The notes: a model not told the origin generated them from the letters alone. Counted from the stretch's first letter, positions 47,396 to 57,818 are shown. The stretch: DNA of 64,000 nucleotides from Plectrocnemia conspersa (GCA_009617715.1 VTFK01000453.1:62001-126000); one strand, 5' to 3'. Program-made: numbers and translations.

Positions 47396-48963
47396 AGGGG
47401 TCGGCAAAGTGCGGCTCCGGAGCCGCATGCGGCTCTTTGGCTCCTTGAGTGCGGCTCTGGCACAAATATCCACGGGCTCGGGCGCTAATTCTGGTCAAGT
47501 GTCCTTTCCATGCAACGTTGAATGTGTGCGTGAGCGTTGACGTAGTACCTGTTTCGTCCAGTAGGGGCGCAGCGCAGCGTAGTAGTATGTCAGCTGTCAA
47601 TCTGCGTGTTTGGCGGCTACAGAATTTCCGGCCAAAAGTATGACTGGCGTCAGAAAAGGGTTTGTTGCTATTTTGAAAGAAAAAAATAATCTCGAGATAT
47701 AGGTTTATCATTGCATTATTCACCAAGAAGCACTTTGTGCGCAGACATTTCCGAAAGAAATTAGTGAAGTTATGGGATTAGTGATCACAATCATCAACTC
47801 AATTGTAGCTAAAGCTCTTAATCATCGTCAATTCAAAGAATTTTTAGTTAAAATGGAGAGTGAGTACACTGATCTTCTGCTTCATAACAAGGTTCGATGG
47901 TTATCAAGAGGGAACGTTTTAAAACGTTTCGCTTCCCTATTGCCAGAAATTGAAGCATTTCTCCTTGAGAAGGGTGTTCACTGTCCAGAACTTACAGATA
48001 ATCAGTGGATCCAAAACTTTCATTTTATGGTAGACGTTACGTCTCATCTAAATCAGCTTAACCGTAAACTATAAGGGAAAGGAAACAATTTTTTCGATGT
48101 TAGAAGAAGCCATTTCATTCGAAAACAAATTATTCCTTTTGCTTAAGATTTTGAAAGGAAACATTGTTTCACTTTCCGAGCCTGTTAAAGCATCGCCAAG
48201 AAAATAATTCCCTTTTGACAAACACCATTTCAAAACAGCAATTTTAAATATGAGGGAAGCATTTCTCAGCAGATTTCAGGAGTTTAAAAACAGCAAAGCG
48301 ACCTTAGTATTGGTCAAAAATCTTCTTAATGCTATAATGCCTGAGTTGAAATTTTCTCCTTTTGGCATTGACATTGTAACTTTGAAATACAATTGCAGGA
48401 TTTAAAAAACAAGGAAATATGGAGCTCCAAATTTTATCGTCTTTGTATTGATTTGGAAATATTGGAGAAGAACGAATGTGATCTTAGTTCACAACACAAG
48501 TGGTCTGCTTTGAAAGACCTAGAGAATGAAGACATGATCATTTTCAACGTCTGGAATAGTATTCCTGACTCTTACGATCAGCTGAAAAAACTTGCGTTTG
48601 CAGTTCTTTCCCTTTTTGGTTCTACATATTCATGCGAACAATCCTTTTCAAGAAAACAACATATAAACCTGACTTACTGAAACTTTCCAAAGAGATGCAA
48701 CGACATTGCTCGCATTAAGTGTTTGTCAGTCATTGTCATGATTTAAATTTATGGTTACCTTACTTTCATATTATTGTTTATCAACGAATAAATCTTTATT
48801 AAGTTCGAAATCAAGTTTTTTTCAGTGTATCCGTAATTTAATAAAGGTCTAAAATTATAATAAAGGTTTACTAAATTAAAAAACAGATTTGGCTCTCAGA
48901 CCTATTTTGAATCATTGTAATGTACATATTTGGCTCTTCGGCCAATAAGTTTGCCGACCACTG
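47396..48963 (+). mobile_element. hAT DNA transposon, 1568 bp, internally decayed
   Basis: The terminal inverted repeats are CAGGGGTCGGCAAAGT on the left and AGTTTGCCGACCACTG on the right (14 of 16 match), flanked by perfect 8-bp duplications GTCTAGGT at 47,388-47,395 and 48,964-48,971. Two transposase pieces remain inside. The left end carries a CGGCTC-rich subterminal repeat region (several copies within 70 bp), typical of hAT transposase binding sites. Confidence 0.92.
47772..48680 (+). pseudogene. hAT transposase fragments (GTF2IRD2-like)
   Basis: The frame 47,772-48,074 encodes LHNKVRWLSRGNVLKRFASL and LPEIEAFLLEKG, the conserved central segment of the hAT group that includes the GTF2IRD2/EPM2AIP1 domesticated relatives. 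After stops and shifts, 48,393-48,680 encodes the C-terminal dimerisation part ending FAVLSLFGSTYSCEQSFS. The N-terminal zinc-binding part is missing, so it is inactive. Confidence 0.75.
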
Positions 48964-49139
48964 GTCTAGGTCATTATGAATCGGGGCGGATTTATTATTT
49001 CTTTGTGATTTTTTCATAACTATTTGGATTTATCCACGTTGGTTGGTTTGCTCTATGATAGAAACCCTCCTCCTTTATCCGGGCTTGGGACCGGCAAGAG
49101 TGCAACATATCTACACTCCAGGCGGAATATGTAATATAT

Positions 49140-49168
49140 ATTACACACACACACACATATATATACAA
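49140..49168. repeat. (CA)n(TA)n microsatellite
   Basis: A run of alternating CA and then TA dinucleotides just upstream of the LINE 3' hairpin. Confidence 0.8.
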
Positions 49169-49245
49169 TAAATAATAAACTTTTCGACCATCGTGACGCA
49201 TTGGGGTAACCTGTTAGGTCACGATGGTATTAATTTAATGTAAAT
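49165..49245 (+). repeat. LINE 3' end with hairpin, third copy
   Basis: A perfect 11-bp stem, ACCATCGTGAC / GTCACGATGGT, surrounds a 21-nt loop. It is followed by AATTTAATGTAAATAAATA. It is the same 3' end as at about 500-560 and 943-1003. Confidence 0.75.
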
Positions 49246-49812
49246 AAATAGAACAAGTAAAATAAAATGATTCTACGACAAGGAATCGTTTTTGTTATTA
49301 TTATTATTATTTAATATTTACTAAGAGTTAATATTGATATTTTATTAATTATATCTTATTTATATTTATTAATAAGTATTTAATAGTAATTATTATTATT
49401 ATTATTTAATTATTACAAACAATAAAAACCAATCACAAAAACAGTTGACACTATTAAAACAGTCGAAATAACGTATAAATATATTCACAAGTATTTACAA
49501 ATCCCAATTATCATTGAAATATTGATGACATAATTTAATTTCGATTCATAAATTAAAGTATAAAAAAACGAATTTCCGCGATGCGTTTGTGCTAACCCTA
49601 AAAGTGGTCTAAATAAGCACGATCGAAACCACGCGCGAAATACAAACGACTAAAATTAAGGCGTGACTTTATAATTATATATATCACTGTTTCATCGCAA
49701 ATTCTATAAATAAAATCACTGAAATCGTTTACTAGGAACTCAAACTGATTTTTAAAACATATATTGCCAACTTTTACCTTTCCGTTTCTTTAAAAAACGA
49801 AGGTTTTAACGA

Positions 49813-49881
49813 GCGCATCATATCATGCGCTTGGCGTTAGACAGTAGATTTAGTTGCGCATCATATCATGCGCTTGGCGTT
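49813..49881. repeat. Two exact 26-bp direct repeats containing GCGCAT..ATGCGC
   Basis: The copies at 49,813-49,838 and 49,856-49,881 are identical over 26 bp (GCGCATCATATCATGCGC, then TTGGCGTT), 43 bp apart. Each holds a GCGCAT/ATGCGC inverted repeat. They lie next to a TTAA at 49,889-49,892 and may be subterminal repeats of a DNA transposon. Confidence 0.75.
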
Positions 49882-50559
49882 GAAAGGATTAATTAAGACA
49901 ATCCTCTTCAAAGAAAGATGTCTGGTCACCTTAAATATAACTATGCAATACAAATTTTGTTGATGTAATATTAAAAATCAAAGAAAGGCAATTCACTCAA
50001 TATTGTTAGTACATACTACATACACATATTCAGGTCCGGTCGGTGAGATATTTTTCTTTTTGCTCATTCGCGTTTCAAATAACGAGAAAGCATGCAATTG
50101 CACGCTCTTATCTCTCACTAACTATCGTTACTCATTCTTAGCGAATGGAAAAAAAATCTTACTGACCGGGCATGCATATTTTGTTTTTATTATTTAGAAA
50201 TTCCCAAAATACCACAGATATAAAAAAATAATACTAAATATTTTAATTAGCTAAATTTTGTATAAATATTTATCGAGGTTTTTCACACACTTATAACAAT
50301 AACCTTAAATTACGAATAACCATTGTTTTTATTTTAGGTGGACAAATTTTAGGTCCCGCAAGTTACTAGCTATTAAAATTAGTAATGACTTATTTTGCTT
50401 CCTCCTTTCCTCTATATATGTATAAACTTTATTATGATTTAAAATTAAAAAACTAAATTATAAACATTATTTTTTAAATAAATCGATAAACATTTTAAAT
50501 ATCTACTTATTTATATATTGCGGGTCCGCACCCCGTTAAACTTGTAAAACATCATGTAA

Positions 50560-51305
50560 ACAATTTCATAATTCAATAAAAATACTACTGTTTGCAATCT
50601 GTGTGCAATTGCATCCCGTCACCATCCCGTCACCAAAATATCAATGCATTTTAGTCAATATAATTTGGATTGAACAATATCAGGCTTTCCTACCAAAGAG
50701 GTATTAAAATGGAAAATTAATCATATCTTTACGTACAATATTTACAGAAATATAATATAATAATATGTTTAATACTTCTCTTCTGATTTATTCAAGACAT
50801 ACCTATTACAAACTTTTTAATGGCCAAGAGATGCTTAGTATAATCCAAGCGGAAAGATCCCGCCTAATATTATTATACTACTGGCTTCCGTAATACGCAG
50901 ATGCGGTAATTGCTCCTACGTATATGCCACATATTATTTTATCATATTACATAGAGACGGCTTTCATAAATGAAGTCACAGGCTTAGGGGGAGGGGTCAG
51001 CAAAATTGTGACAGTGTGAATAAAACAGGAGCCTGACTCAGGGAGATGGAATAAAAAATTCACGAAAAATCTGTGACCTAATTTGTAAAAGCCGCTGAAG
51101 ATAAAATTAAGACATTAAAACTATTTATAACTAGGCAAAACACATTCCTTGGCGGATCTCAATGGGAAGACAATGACTGGCGGGGCCTCGTCCACCGATC
51201 TCACCTATCATATTTCAACATGTGACTAAACTGTATTTCATTCAATAAATACTACTGCAATGGCTCAATCTTTGTAATTGCCACCCGTCACCATCCGTCC
51301 ACAAA
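50560..51305. repeat. Two copies of a dispersed repeat (third at 56,318-56,385)
   Basis: Copies at about 50,568-50,637 and 51,241-51,305 share AATAAA-ATACTACTG, a caat-gctcaatct-ttgtaattgc block and CCCGTCACCATCC. The reverse complement occurs at 56,318-56,385. The class is unknown. Confidence 0.6.
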
Positions 51306-52090
51306 ACTATCTTAAGTATTTTGCTGGTCTTTCGTTTCCCGATGAAATATCTTTCTTGCGTGGGTTAATATCGCAATCATAGAAAGAAAAACTATAAACT
51401 TTTTTTCGAAGGGAATAGTCAAAGAACTTTTTATTAATATTAAATACATAATAAAATTCACAAGTAAGGGCTGCATTATTATTAATAACATGTTCTGGTT
51501 ATTTTTTATTTATTCTGAATTAATTTTATTTTTAAAAATCATTTTTTTCACTAATAACACGTATTCCAAAACCAAAATTTTTCAAAAGATTTCGATATTT
51601 TTCTTTTAAATATAAAAAATAATTTTTAAAGAAACTAGTTCTTTTAATAACTAAAAAAATTAAACATAAAATTATATATAAAATCATAAAATTAAGAAAA
51701 ATAAATAACACTGAGAAATTATCCCACCTAATACATTTCCAAAACTCTGAGCCATACTCATTCGTTGACATATACGTTAATATTTTGCATTTAATTTTTT
51801 TACGACTTTGACCCTAAAGTCTTGATTGAAGACATAAATATCATCTGGAGGTATTTAATACATTTTTGCTTAATACACATTTAATTATATTCTAAATAAC
51901 TAATTTTGCTTATACATTCTTTCATAAATTACTATTTTAATCAAATTATATTTGTAAGTACAATATATATTTATAGATTAAAAATATATGATAAATAAAA
52001 ATAGGAATAATGTTACAAAAACATAATGCTCGTTAAGTGTCGTTTTGTAACCAAGCACGCGTAGAACGTCACATCCCTACCTCCAAGCGG

Positions 52091-52158
52091 CCTTTTCCAG
52101 CGGCGACCGTACTGCCGCCGGTCATCCGTCTGCTTGCCAGCAATCCAGGGCCGCAGTC
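52091..52158 (+). promoter_or_regulatory. RpL7A start region with 5'-TOP-like tract
   Basis: CCTTTTCC at 52,091-52,098 is a pyrimidine tract of the type at which ribosomal protein mRNAs begin. It would give a 5' UTR of about 68 nt, GC-rich compared with the surroundings. The exact start is inferred. Confidence 0.5.
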
Positions 52159-55100
52159 ATGGTGCAGAAGAAGGTAAGATGTCATCCGATGAGAACTTTC
52201 GCTCCCGAATCATATTTTTGTCAAATGTCACCTCGAACGGCGACTTCTCGTTCACATGGATTCTCCAACAGATTGTCATCTGTGACGAAGATGACATTTT
52301 GACTATCAGCAAAACCTCTAATACGCTTCTGCCTATAATATAACAAAGCATGAAGCTACAAGGCGCAACTACACACTAGGGAATGTAAAAACGCGATGCT
52401 TATACTTTATAGGTTATGTGTTGACGAAAGCAATTCTGTCATATTCATTACGATAGTATTGGTGATTAATAATGTAAATAGGTATTTTTAATCAGTGCTT
52501 TATTGCTGCAATATCGTGTTTATTAAAATTTTCTGTGTAACAAAAATTGAGGTTATGTGTGACATTCTAAGCTCCACCTCGACCACTCACATGATTGTAG
52601 AAAACGCTCCTAATCGAATTTTCCCCTACAATATGTCCGTACATTTGTTCAACAAATAATTATTTGGTCCTCATTGTCGTCCATGATATTATTTTCTAGC
52701 ACCAAATCGAGTTAATACATAAATGTTCTGTTACCACTTTAAAATAATTTTATGAGAATCGAAGATTCCATGGGGAAATTGGATCATATATTTTTGGCGA
52801 GTAACTTCTTCATGGGGACTGAGTGGTTAAAAAGCTGTATTTTCACTCTTATTTCGCTTCTGGTTTAGTTGGTATTCTCTATTAGATATAAACAAAGTCA
52901 TGCTCAAATTACATAGCTCCATATAACTAAACTTCATTTATGACCTAATATTGAAATGTCTACTTGATTTTCTGCTCTTCTTTATATTTTCAATTTGTCA
53001 TTGACATCAAATCAACGTATATGTGAATATGAGTATAATAGCTAGCGGGTCACTTGCGACTCGAATTTTTGGTACGTCGAAAAAGATTAATAAAATAGTG
53101 CACATTAATGATATTAATTAGGCACAAAATTTGATGCGATGGACTTTCTATACTAATTTGTTCAATATAATTATCCACAAATATGTTCATAATCAGTGAC
53201 AACGAGCTTTAGTGGACTAGTAACGTGATTTTCGACTATGTCATTCCTCGGTCACTTGCCTTTTATGCGTCTCGAAAGGCAGTGATGGATCTCCCTCCTA
53301 AAATTCAGAATAAACGAAAAAATTGCCACAAGAGTAACAAACTTATTAGCTTTTTAGCTATGAGTTACATTAGTGACATGAATTAACCTTCTGAGCGATA
53401 TCACTACATCTTTTACTGATATAATAATTTTTATAAAATTAATACCAATAAATTTAAGAGTGAAATAACTGAATATATTACCTAAAAATATTTTATATAA
53501 AACATTAAGAGCCTCTGAGTTGATATAAAAAAATCCCCAAAAGCTGAATACAGTACCCCAAATGAAACAATAAATTGGGGGCGTGCTATTTGGGATGCGT
53601 GTAGTTGGGTTAATAGAAAATACTCATACAATTTTTTGCAATACATATGTAAGAATCAGGCGTTTTTGTGAGATATCCTCCCTTTGGCTTGCTCGCACAT
53701 AAAGTAATGGGCACCCAAATAGCGCGTCCCCAATTTACCGTGTTACTGGGGGATATACTGTATATAAAATAAATTATCTAAATTTATTAATATATAAAAT
53801 GATTTATTAAAACGTCAAGTCACTGATTTTTTCCCCATAATATACTATAAATGTAATATAAAATAATAAATAAATAGCAATAAAAAATAACTGGAAAACT
53901 AACTTGCTCCCAGGTGTATACTAACAAATTAACTAACTACTCAAAGGGTTGAAACCTGTGCAAAATGTCAGATTTTTAATACTTTAATAATACTCTGATA
54001 TTATCAGCTGAAATGTTGGTAATGATTCAATCGTTTGAATTAATCTGTATCATTTCAGCCCAAGAAGAAGATCGGAAAGAAGGTAGCGGCGGCACCCCTT
54101 GTCGAAAAGAAGATCGAGCCCAAAAAAGGTGGTCAACCCACTTTTCGAAAAGAGGCCGCGCAACTTTGGAATTGGTTCGTCCCCATCCACATTTAATTGC
54201 TTATTCTAATGTATATAGATTATATCATTTTTAATATAAAACAGGTCAAGATGTGCAACCCAAACGTGATCTCTCACGTTACGTACGCTGGCCAAAATAC
54301 ATTCGCATCCAACGGCAAAAGGCTATCCTCCAGCGCCGCTTGAAAGTACCTCCACCAATTCACCAGTTCCAGTCCACGCTCGATAAGCAGACAGGTTATT
54401 ATACAATCAATATTAATAGTGATTTGGAAATAATTTAAATGATGAAACTGTATATTCAACTGAAAAACTGTGTTGTTAATATCCGAGAGCTTTTTAACTC
54501 TGATTTTGCTTTGTTATCGTATTGTTATAATTTTGTTTTAAATTGTATTTTAATCAATGTTCGTGAATTTTATGCAGCTAAGGGACTTTTCAAGATCCTC
54601 GCTAAATACAGGCCAGAAAGCGCCATCCAAAAGAAGCTTCGTTTGAAGGCTAAAGCTGAAGCTAAGGTATGTTCCTGATAATATAAGTTACATTAAGATT
54701 CGTCGGCGAGAATATGTTTGCTGAATTTTAAAGGCTTTGGTTTTTTTACCAAATTATAAATAAAAACAAACATGTTCTTGCTGTATACCTTCAATTATTA
54801 TATGATAATTATGATGAAATATTTTAACGAATATCTATGAGTTTATTATTTTAGAGCTTTTTAACACTGACCTTTATTATATATGTATTTTTTTCATGTT
54901 TTCTTTTTTAAATTGTTAAAACTATAAAACTGTATTTTAGGTCGCTGATAAGGAAGAGGCCCCACCTAAGAGGCCAAACACTGTTAGGGCTGGAACCAAC
55001 ACAGTGACACGGTTAATCGAGAAGAAGAAGGCCCAGTTGGTCGTAATCGCTCATGATGTCGACCCCATTGAGGTACTTTTGATACTGAAATATTAAATCA

Positions 55101-55776
55101 AGTCTAAATTTTACTATGATGTATTTTGAATTTCTTCGACCGATTTCGAGTGATCAGTTATTATAAATAAATAGTACCTGAGCTCGATAAAATGATGTCA
55201 ATTGACCCTGAGTTATCTTTGTGTTGTAAAATTATTGTTTTTGATCCATTGGCGCTTGTTTTATTAATGAAATTATTTATTTTACAGCTCGTTCTCTTCT
55301 TGCCGTCTTTGTGCCGCAAGATGGGTGTCCCATATTGCATCATCAAGGGCAAAGCTCGTCTTGGAACGTTGATCCGTAAGAAGAACTGCAGTGCAGTCTG
55401 CTTAACAAACGTAAGAATGAATATAGATTATTTTAAATAATAATGATTTTGTTCATGATGATCCAGTATTTGCTATCCTAAAGCGTTGTGCGGAAGATTC
55501 TTCTACCACCAATAGAATTTCTGATGTACCTTTAAATATTTAGTTTGTGATTATTATAAGGATAAGATTAATTGATTGTATTTTTGTGGTAAGGTGGAAT
55601 CTGGAGACCGTGCCTCATTTACCAAGTTGATCGAGGCCATCAAGACCAACTTCAATGAACGATATGAAGAACTCAGACGTCACTGGGGTGGTGGTTTGCT
55701 GGGCTCGAAGAGCCAGGCCCGCATCGCTAAATTCGAGAGGGCTAAGGCCAAGGAATTGACCCAGAAACATGGTTAA
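52159..55776 (+). CDS. RpL7A: Ribosomal protein L7A (eL8), seven coding exons
   Basis: Coding exons are 52,159-52,173, 54,059-54,174, 54,245-54,394, 54,578-54,666, 54,941-55,072, 55,288-55,410 and 55,594-55,776. The product starts MVQKK and is about 268 residues, the usual length. Clear landmarks are [48 protein letters not shown], the L7Ae core [35 protein letters not shown] and [19 protein letters not shown]. It is a component of the 60S subunit near the tunnel exit and binds rRNA through the L7Ae fold. Exon 2 contains one extra base in the A-run at 54,122-54,127, which shifts the frame before VVNPLFEKR; the remaining exons are intact. Introns 3, 4 and 6 host box C/D snoRNAs and intron 1 holds a MITE. 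The AATAAA signal is at 55,802. Confidence 0.95.
53551..53760. mobile_element. 210-bp MITE in RpL7A intron 1 (TA target site)
   Basis: Terminal inverted repeats of about 50 bp begin CAGTA and end TACTG and share TAAATTGGGG and GCTATTTGGG. TA dinucleotides flank both ends (53,549-53,550 and 53,761-53,762). CAGT ends with a TA target suggest a Tc1/mariner-type MITE. The interior has no ORF. Confidence 0.8.
53805..53962 (+). repeat. LINE-associated 3' UTR repeat, copy B
   Basis: It matches 150-345 and 56,930-57,115 (CTCCCAGGTGTATACTAAC, CTACTCAAAGGG). It lies in RpL7A intron 1, close to exon 2. Confidence 0.6.
54433..54509 (+). ncRNA. U36-type box C/D snoRNA in RpL7A intron 3
   Basis: Box C ATGATGA is at 54,439-54,445 and box D CTGA at 54,500-54,503, with an internal CTGA (D') at 54,460-54,463. 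The 13 nt before box D, GAGCTTTTTAACT, are perfectly complementary to the conserved 18S rRNA segment AGTTAAAAAGCTC. The fifth base before box D pairs with the first A of the A-run, which should be 2'-O-methylated. Vertebrate RPL7A introns carry U36 snoRNAs aimed at this same 18S site, so host and target agree. It is expected to be processed from the spliced intron and to act in the nucleolus with fibrillarin. The terminal stem is weak. Confidence 0.85.
54805..54877 (+). ncRNA. Second U36-type box C/D snoRNA, RpL7A intron 4
   Basis: Box C ATGATGA is at 54,811-54,817 and box D CTGA at 54,867-54,870. The sequence before box D contains GAGCTTTTTAAC, complementary over 12 nt to the same 18S segment as the intron 3 copy, with the same predicted methylation site. 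Flanks ATAAT and ATTAT could form the terminal stem. Outside the guide and boxes the two copies differ greatly, so the duplication is old, like the U36A/U36B pair of mammals. Confidence 0.8.
55449..55530 (+). ncRNA. U24-type box C/D snoRNA in RpL7A intron 6
   Basis: Box C ATGATGA is at 55,455-55,461 and box D CTGA at 55,521-55,524. The first guide region carries TATTTGCTATC and the second carries TACCACCAA, both shared with U24 snoRNA of vertebrates (snR24 in yeast), which also lives in an RPL7A intron and directs 28S 2'-O-methylation. Box D' is degenerate (CTAA rather than CTGA). Only about 9 nt of the second guide match the expected 28S site, so the D'-side guide is the more certain one. 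Confidence 0.78.
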
Positions 55777-56320
55777 ACATCTGTGACTATTTTCGTTTTA
55801 AAATAAAATTTTATATAAGATTATTATCCATTTTATTTCAACCTCTTATGTGAATGGATCCTATGATAAAACATTTTTATCTAATTTCCTTTGATATTGT
55901 GAAAAGAATCTATCCACCTTTTCACTTCTAGTTTTTTCTGGTTAATAGACGGTTTGCCAATCGTGCTGTGATGGCTGGTTTCAAGATGGCAATTTAGTGT
56001 CTTGGGATGTTGATCCAAAAAGTAATGTAACAGGTGTTTGTAGTCAATAAGGATCCTTGCAATGGTGAGTCTGATCCCTGGTTTCTCGTGATGGTAGGTC
56101 CTGAGTTGAGTATTGATGTGAGCAAGTGTAGTCTTAAACTTTGGGAGAGGAGGCTTATTTAGGCCAATGGCCTAAACTTTTCCTTTGTACACAACCCCCT
56201 TTGGGTGTTATCACTGTACATGTTTGATGGTCGATCTTTCATTGTTTTGTGGTACCCCAGATGGTTATATATTTACATACATAACCGAAAAAAGAAATAA
56301 AGGAACAAAAAAATCAATAT
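55777..56320. other. Region downstream of RpL7A
   Basis: The RpL7A 3' end (AATAAA at 55,802) is followed by non-coding sequence, with an 8-bp palindromic hairpin TTTAGGCC-AAT-GGCCTAAA at 56,158-56,176. No gene is seen. Confidence 0.5.
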
Positions 56321-56385
56321 GGTGATGGGTAGCAATTAGACAGATTGAGCCGCTACTGTAGTATTTATTGTGAAGTATACAAGGC
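56318..56385 (-). repeat. Dispersed repeat, inverted copy
   Basis: The reverse complement reads CACAATAAATACTAC, GCTCAATCT, TAATTGCTACCCATCACCAT, matching copies at about 50,600 and 51,270. Confidence 0.6.
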
Positions 56386-56392
56386 TTTAAAC

Positions 56393-56870
56393 CAGAAACT
56401 GGAAAAACCGTTATTTTTGTTGGAACGAGAACCGGAGTTGAACTGAAAAAAGATTTTGGTTTGGTTAATGTTCAGGTATGCAGTCACTAAAAATATAAGC
56501 TGCAGCATTTGAAAAATATTTGGAACAAATTATAATTTTAATTATAAATGTTCAAGCAAAATCATCTAGTAAAACATCTGATGAAAAGGTAGATGATTTA
56601 GAGGATTTCTTGAAAAGTAAAGAAGAGACATAGATTTCCCATTTCTACAGAAGTGGATATTGAATTCTTATTGAAAAACTAACCATGTACAAAGATTTTA
56701 CAGAAAAAAACATATTTTGGGAGGAAAATAAAAATACATATCCTCACTTATATAAAACTGCAATGATGGTTTTAGGAGATTAGGATTGATATTTATTCCG
56801 GAACCGAACCGATATAAATATATATATTTTAATTAAACCGGAACGAAAAAAATAACGGTTCGATGCTCTG
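56393..56870 (+). mobile_element. Deleted hAT element, 478 bp
   Basis: Its ends are imperfect inverted repeats CAGAAACTGGAAAAACCG and CAGAGCATCGAACCG (both followed by TTATTTTT), and its flanks CTTTAAAC and GTTTAAAT are compatible with an aged 8-bp duplication. The interior keeps the hAT C-terminal signature EKNIFWEENKNTYPHLYKTA at about 56,697-56,756, ending in a stop. It is a non-autonomous derivative of a larger element. Confidence 0.75.
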
Positions 56871-56929
56871 GTTTAAATGTTAGAATATGAAAGTGCATAG
56901 TGGACATGGCACCACCGGCCACATATTAA

Positions 56930-57115
56930 TATAAAAAGTAGTAAAATAAATAAACGCAATAAAACGTTGAGAATAGCCGATTTTTTCTATAATTTACTAT
57001 AAATGCAATATAAAAAAATAACAACAGAAAAATACGTCAAATTAGCTCACTTCCAGGTGTATACTAATAAATAAATGTGTATAATTTAACTCACTACTCA
57101 AATGGTTAATAAAGC
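56930..57115 (+). repeat. LINE-associated 3' UTR repeat, copy C
   Basis: It shares with 150-345 the order AGTAGTAAAATAAAT, GTTGAGAAT, AATGCAATATAAAA, AAAATACGT, GTGTATACTA and TAACTCACTACTCAAA. Confidence 0.65.
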
Positions 57116-57818
57116 AAGAGTGTCTTCTGGGTAACTATTTATAGGCGACCGTTGTTGTCGCTTCCAAACGTGAGCTTAGTCGCTCTTAAAATTCTTGGGT
57201 GTTCAGAAGTGATGATTTCTTTCGAGTTTTTGTTTGATAAATAACCTTTGTTCAATTCTTATGGGCTATTATTATGTTGGAAACCCTACACTATTTTTTA
57301 ATTATTTTAGTAAGTGAACGTTTCAATCATTTTTGGACGTATCTAGAAAAGGGTACTTAATTATTATTGCATGACTACCAATTTTGCCCTGATTGTGAAA
57401 CCATTTCTAATGATATATGGTATTACTGAAATCAACAATGACTTGCCACTTGTATTTTCTCAAAGTTAATTTTCGTAGGGATTTTAAGGCTATAATAAAA
57501 ATTTAAACGTCAAAATTAATCTTGGAAATTTACTAGGATAAATTAATATACTACCTCCAATATATAGGATAGCTTTCTTATAATATTTAAAATAATAATT
57601 TAGTGCCATCTATATGATATTCATGAAAATATTTTATCAATTTATTAGGTTTGGTTGTTAACCAATATAATTTATACTAAACGTAAAATCGAATTTGCAA
57701 TAATGTCTTAAAAGTTTTAAAAATACACAGTGTTATGGTATATACTTTCTTAAATAATGATTTTATGATTTACGTGTCTTGTCAATATGTGTTTATTTCG
57801 TCTTAGGTAAGCTACTAC
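57116..57818. other. Non-coding region
   Basis: No exon, repeat family or RNA gene is recognised. Confidence 0.4.

Larger units (their letters stand above)
47190..49100 (-). mobile_element. Minus-strand LINE-like fragment split by a hAT insertion
   Basis: Sequence at 47,190-47,395 continues at 48,972-49,100 if the hAT element and one copy of GTCTAGGT are removed. Its minus-strand 3' end would be a (GAA)n run (TTC repeats at about 47,192-47,209 on the plus strand) after a GC-rich GTAGTGCCGTGG motif, an RTE-like layout. No full domain is readable; assignment to LINEs is inferred. Confidence 0.4.
49250..52080. other. Non-coding region with repeats
   Basis: No exon is supported. It contains a 26-bp exact direct repeat (49,813-49,881) and two copies of a dispersed repeat (about 50,560-50,640 and 51,236-51,305). 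A mixed-GC block lies at 50,940-51,230. The RpL7A promoter must lie at the right end. Confidence 0.4.

Noticed and set aside
52134..52343. Frame across RpL7A exon 1 and intron 1
   Set aside because: It overlaps the true start and donor site in another frame; a shadow of the GC-rich start region.
55073..55287. Possible additional box C/D snoRNA in RpL7A intron 5 (ATGATGT near 55,102 and 55,190, CTGA near 55,180)
   Set aside because: Box C is imperfect, spacing is ambiguous, and no guide complementary to a known rRNA segment could be seen.
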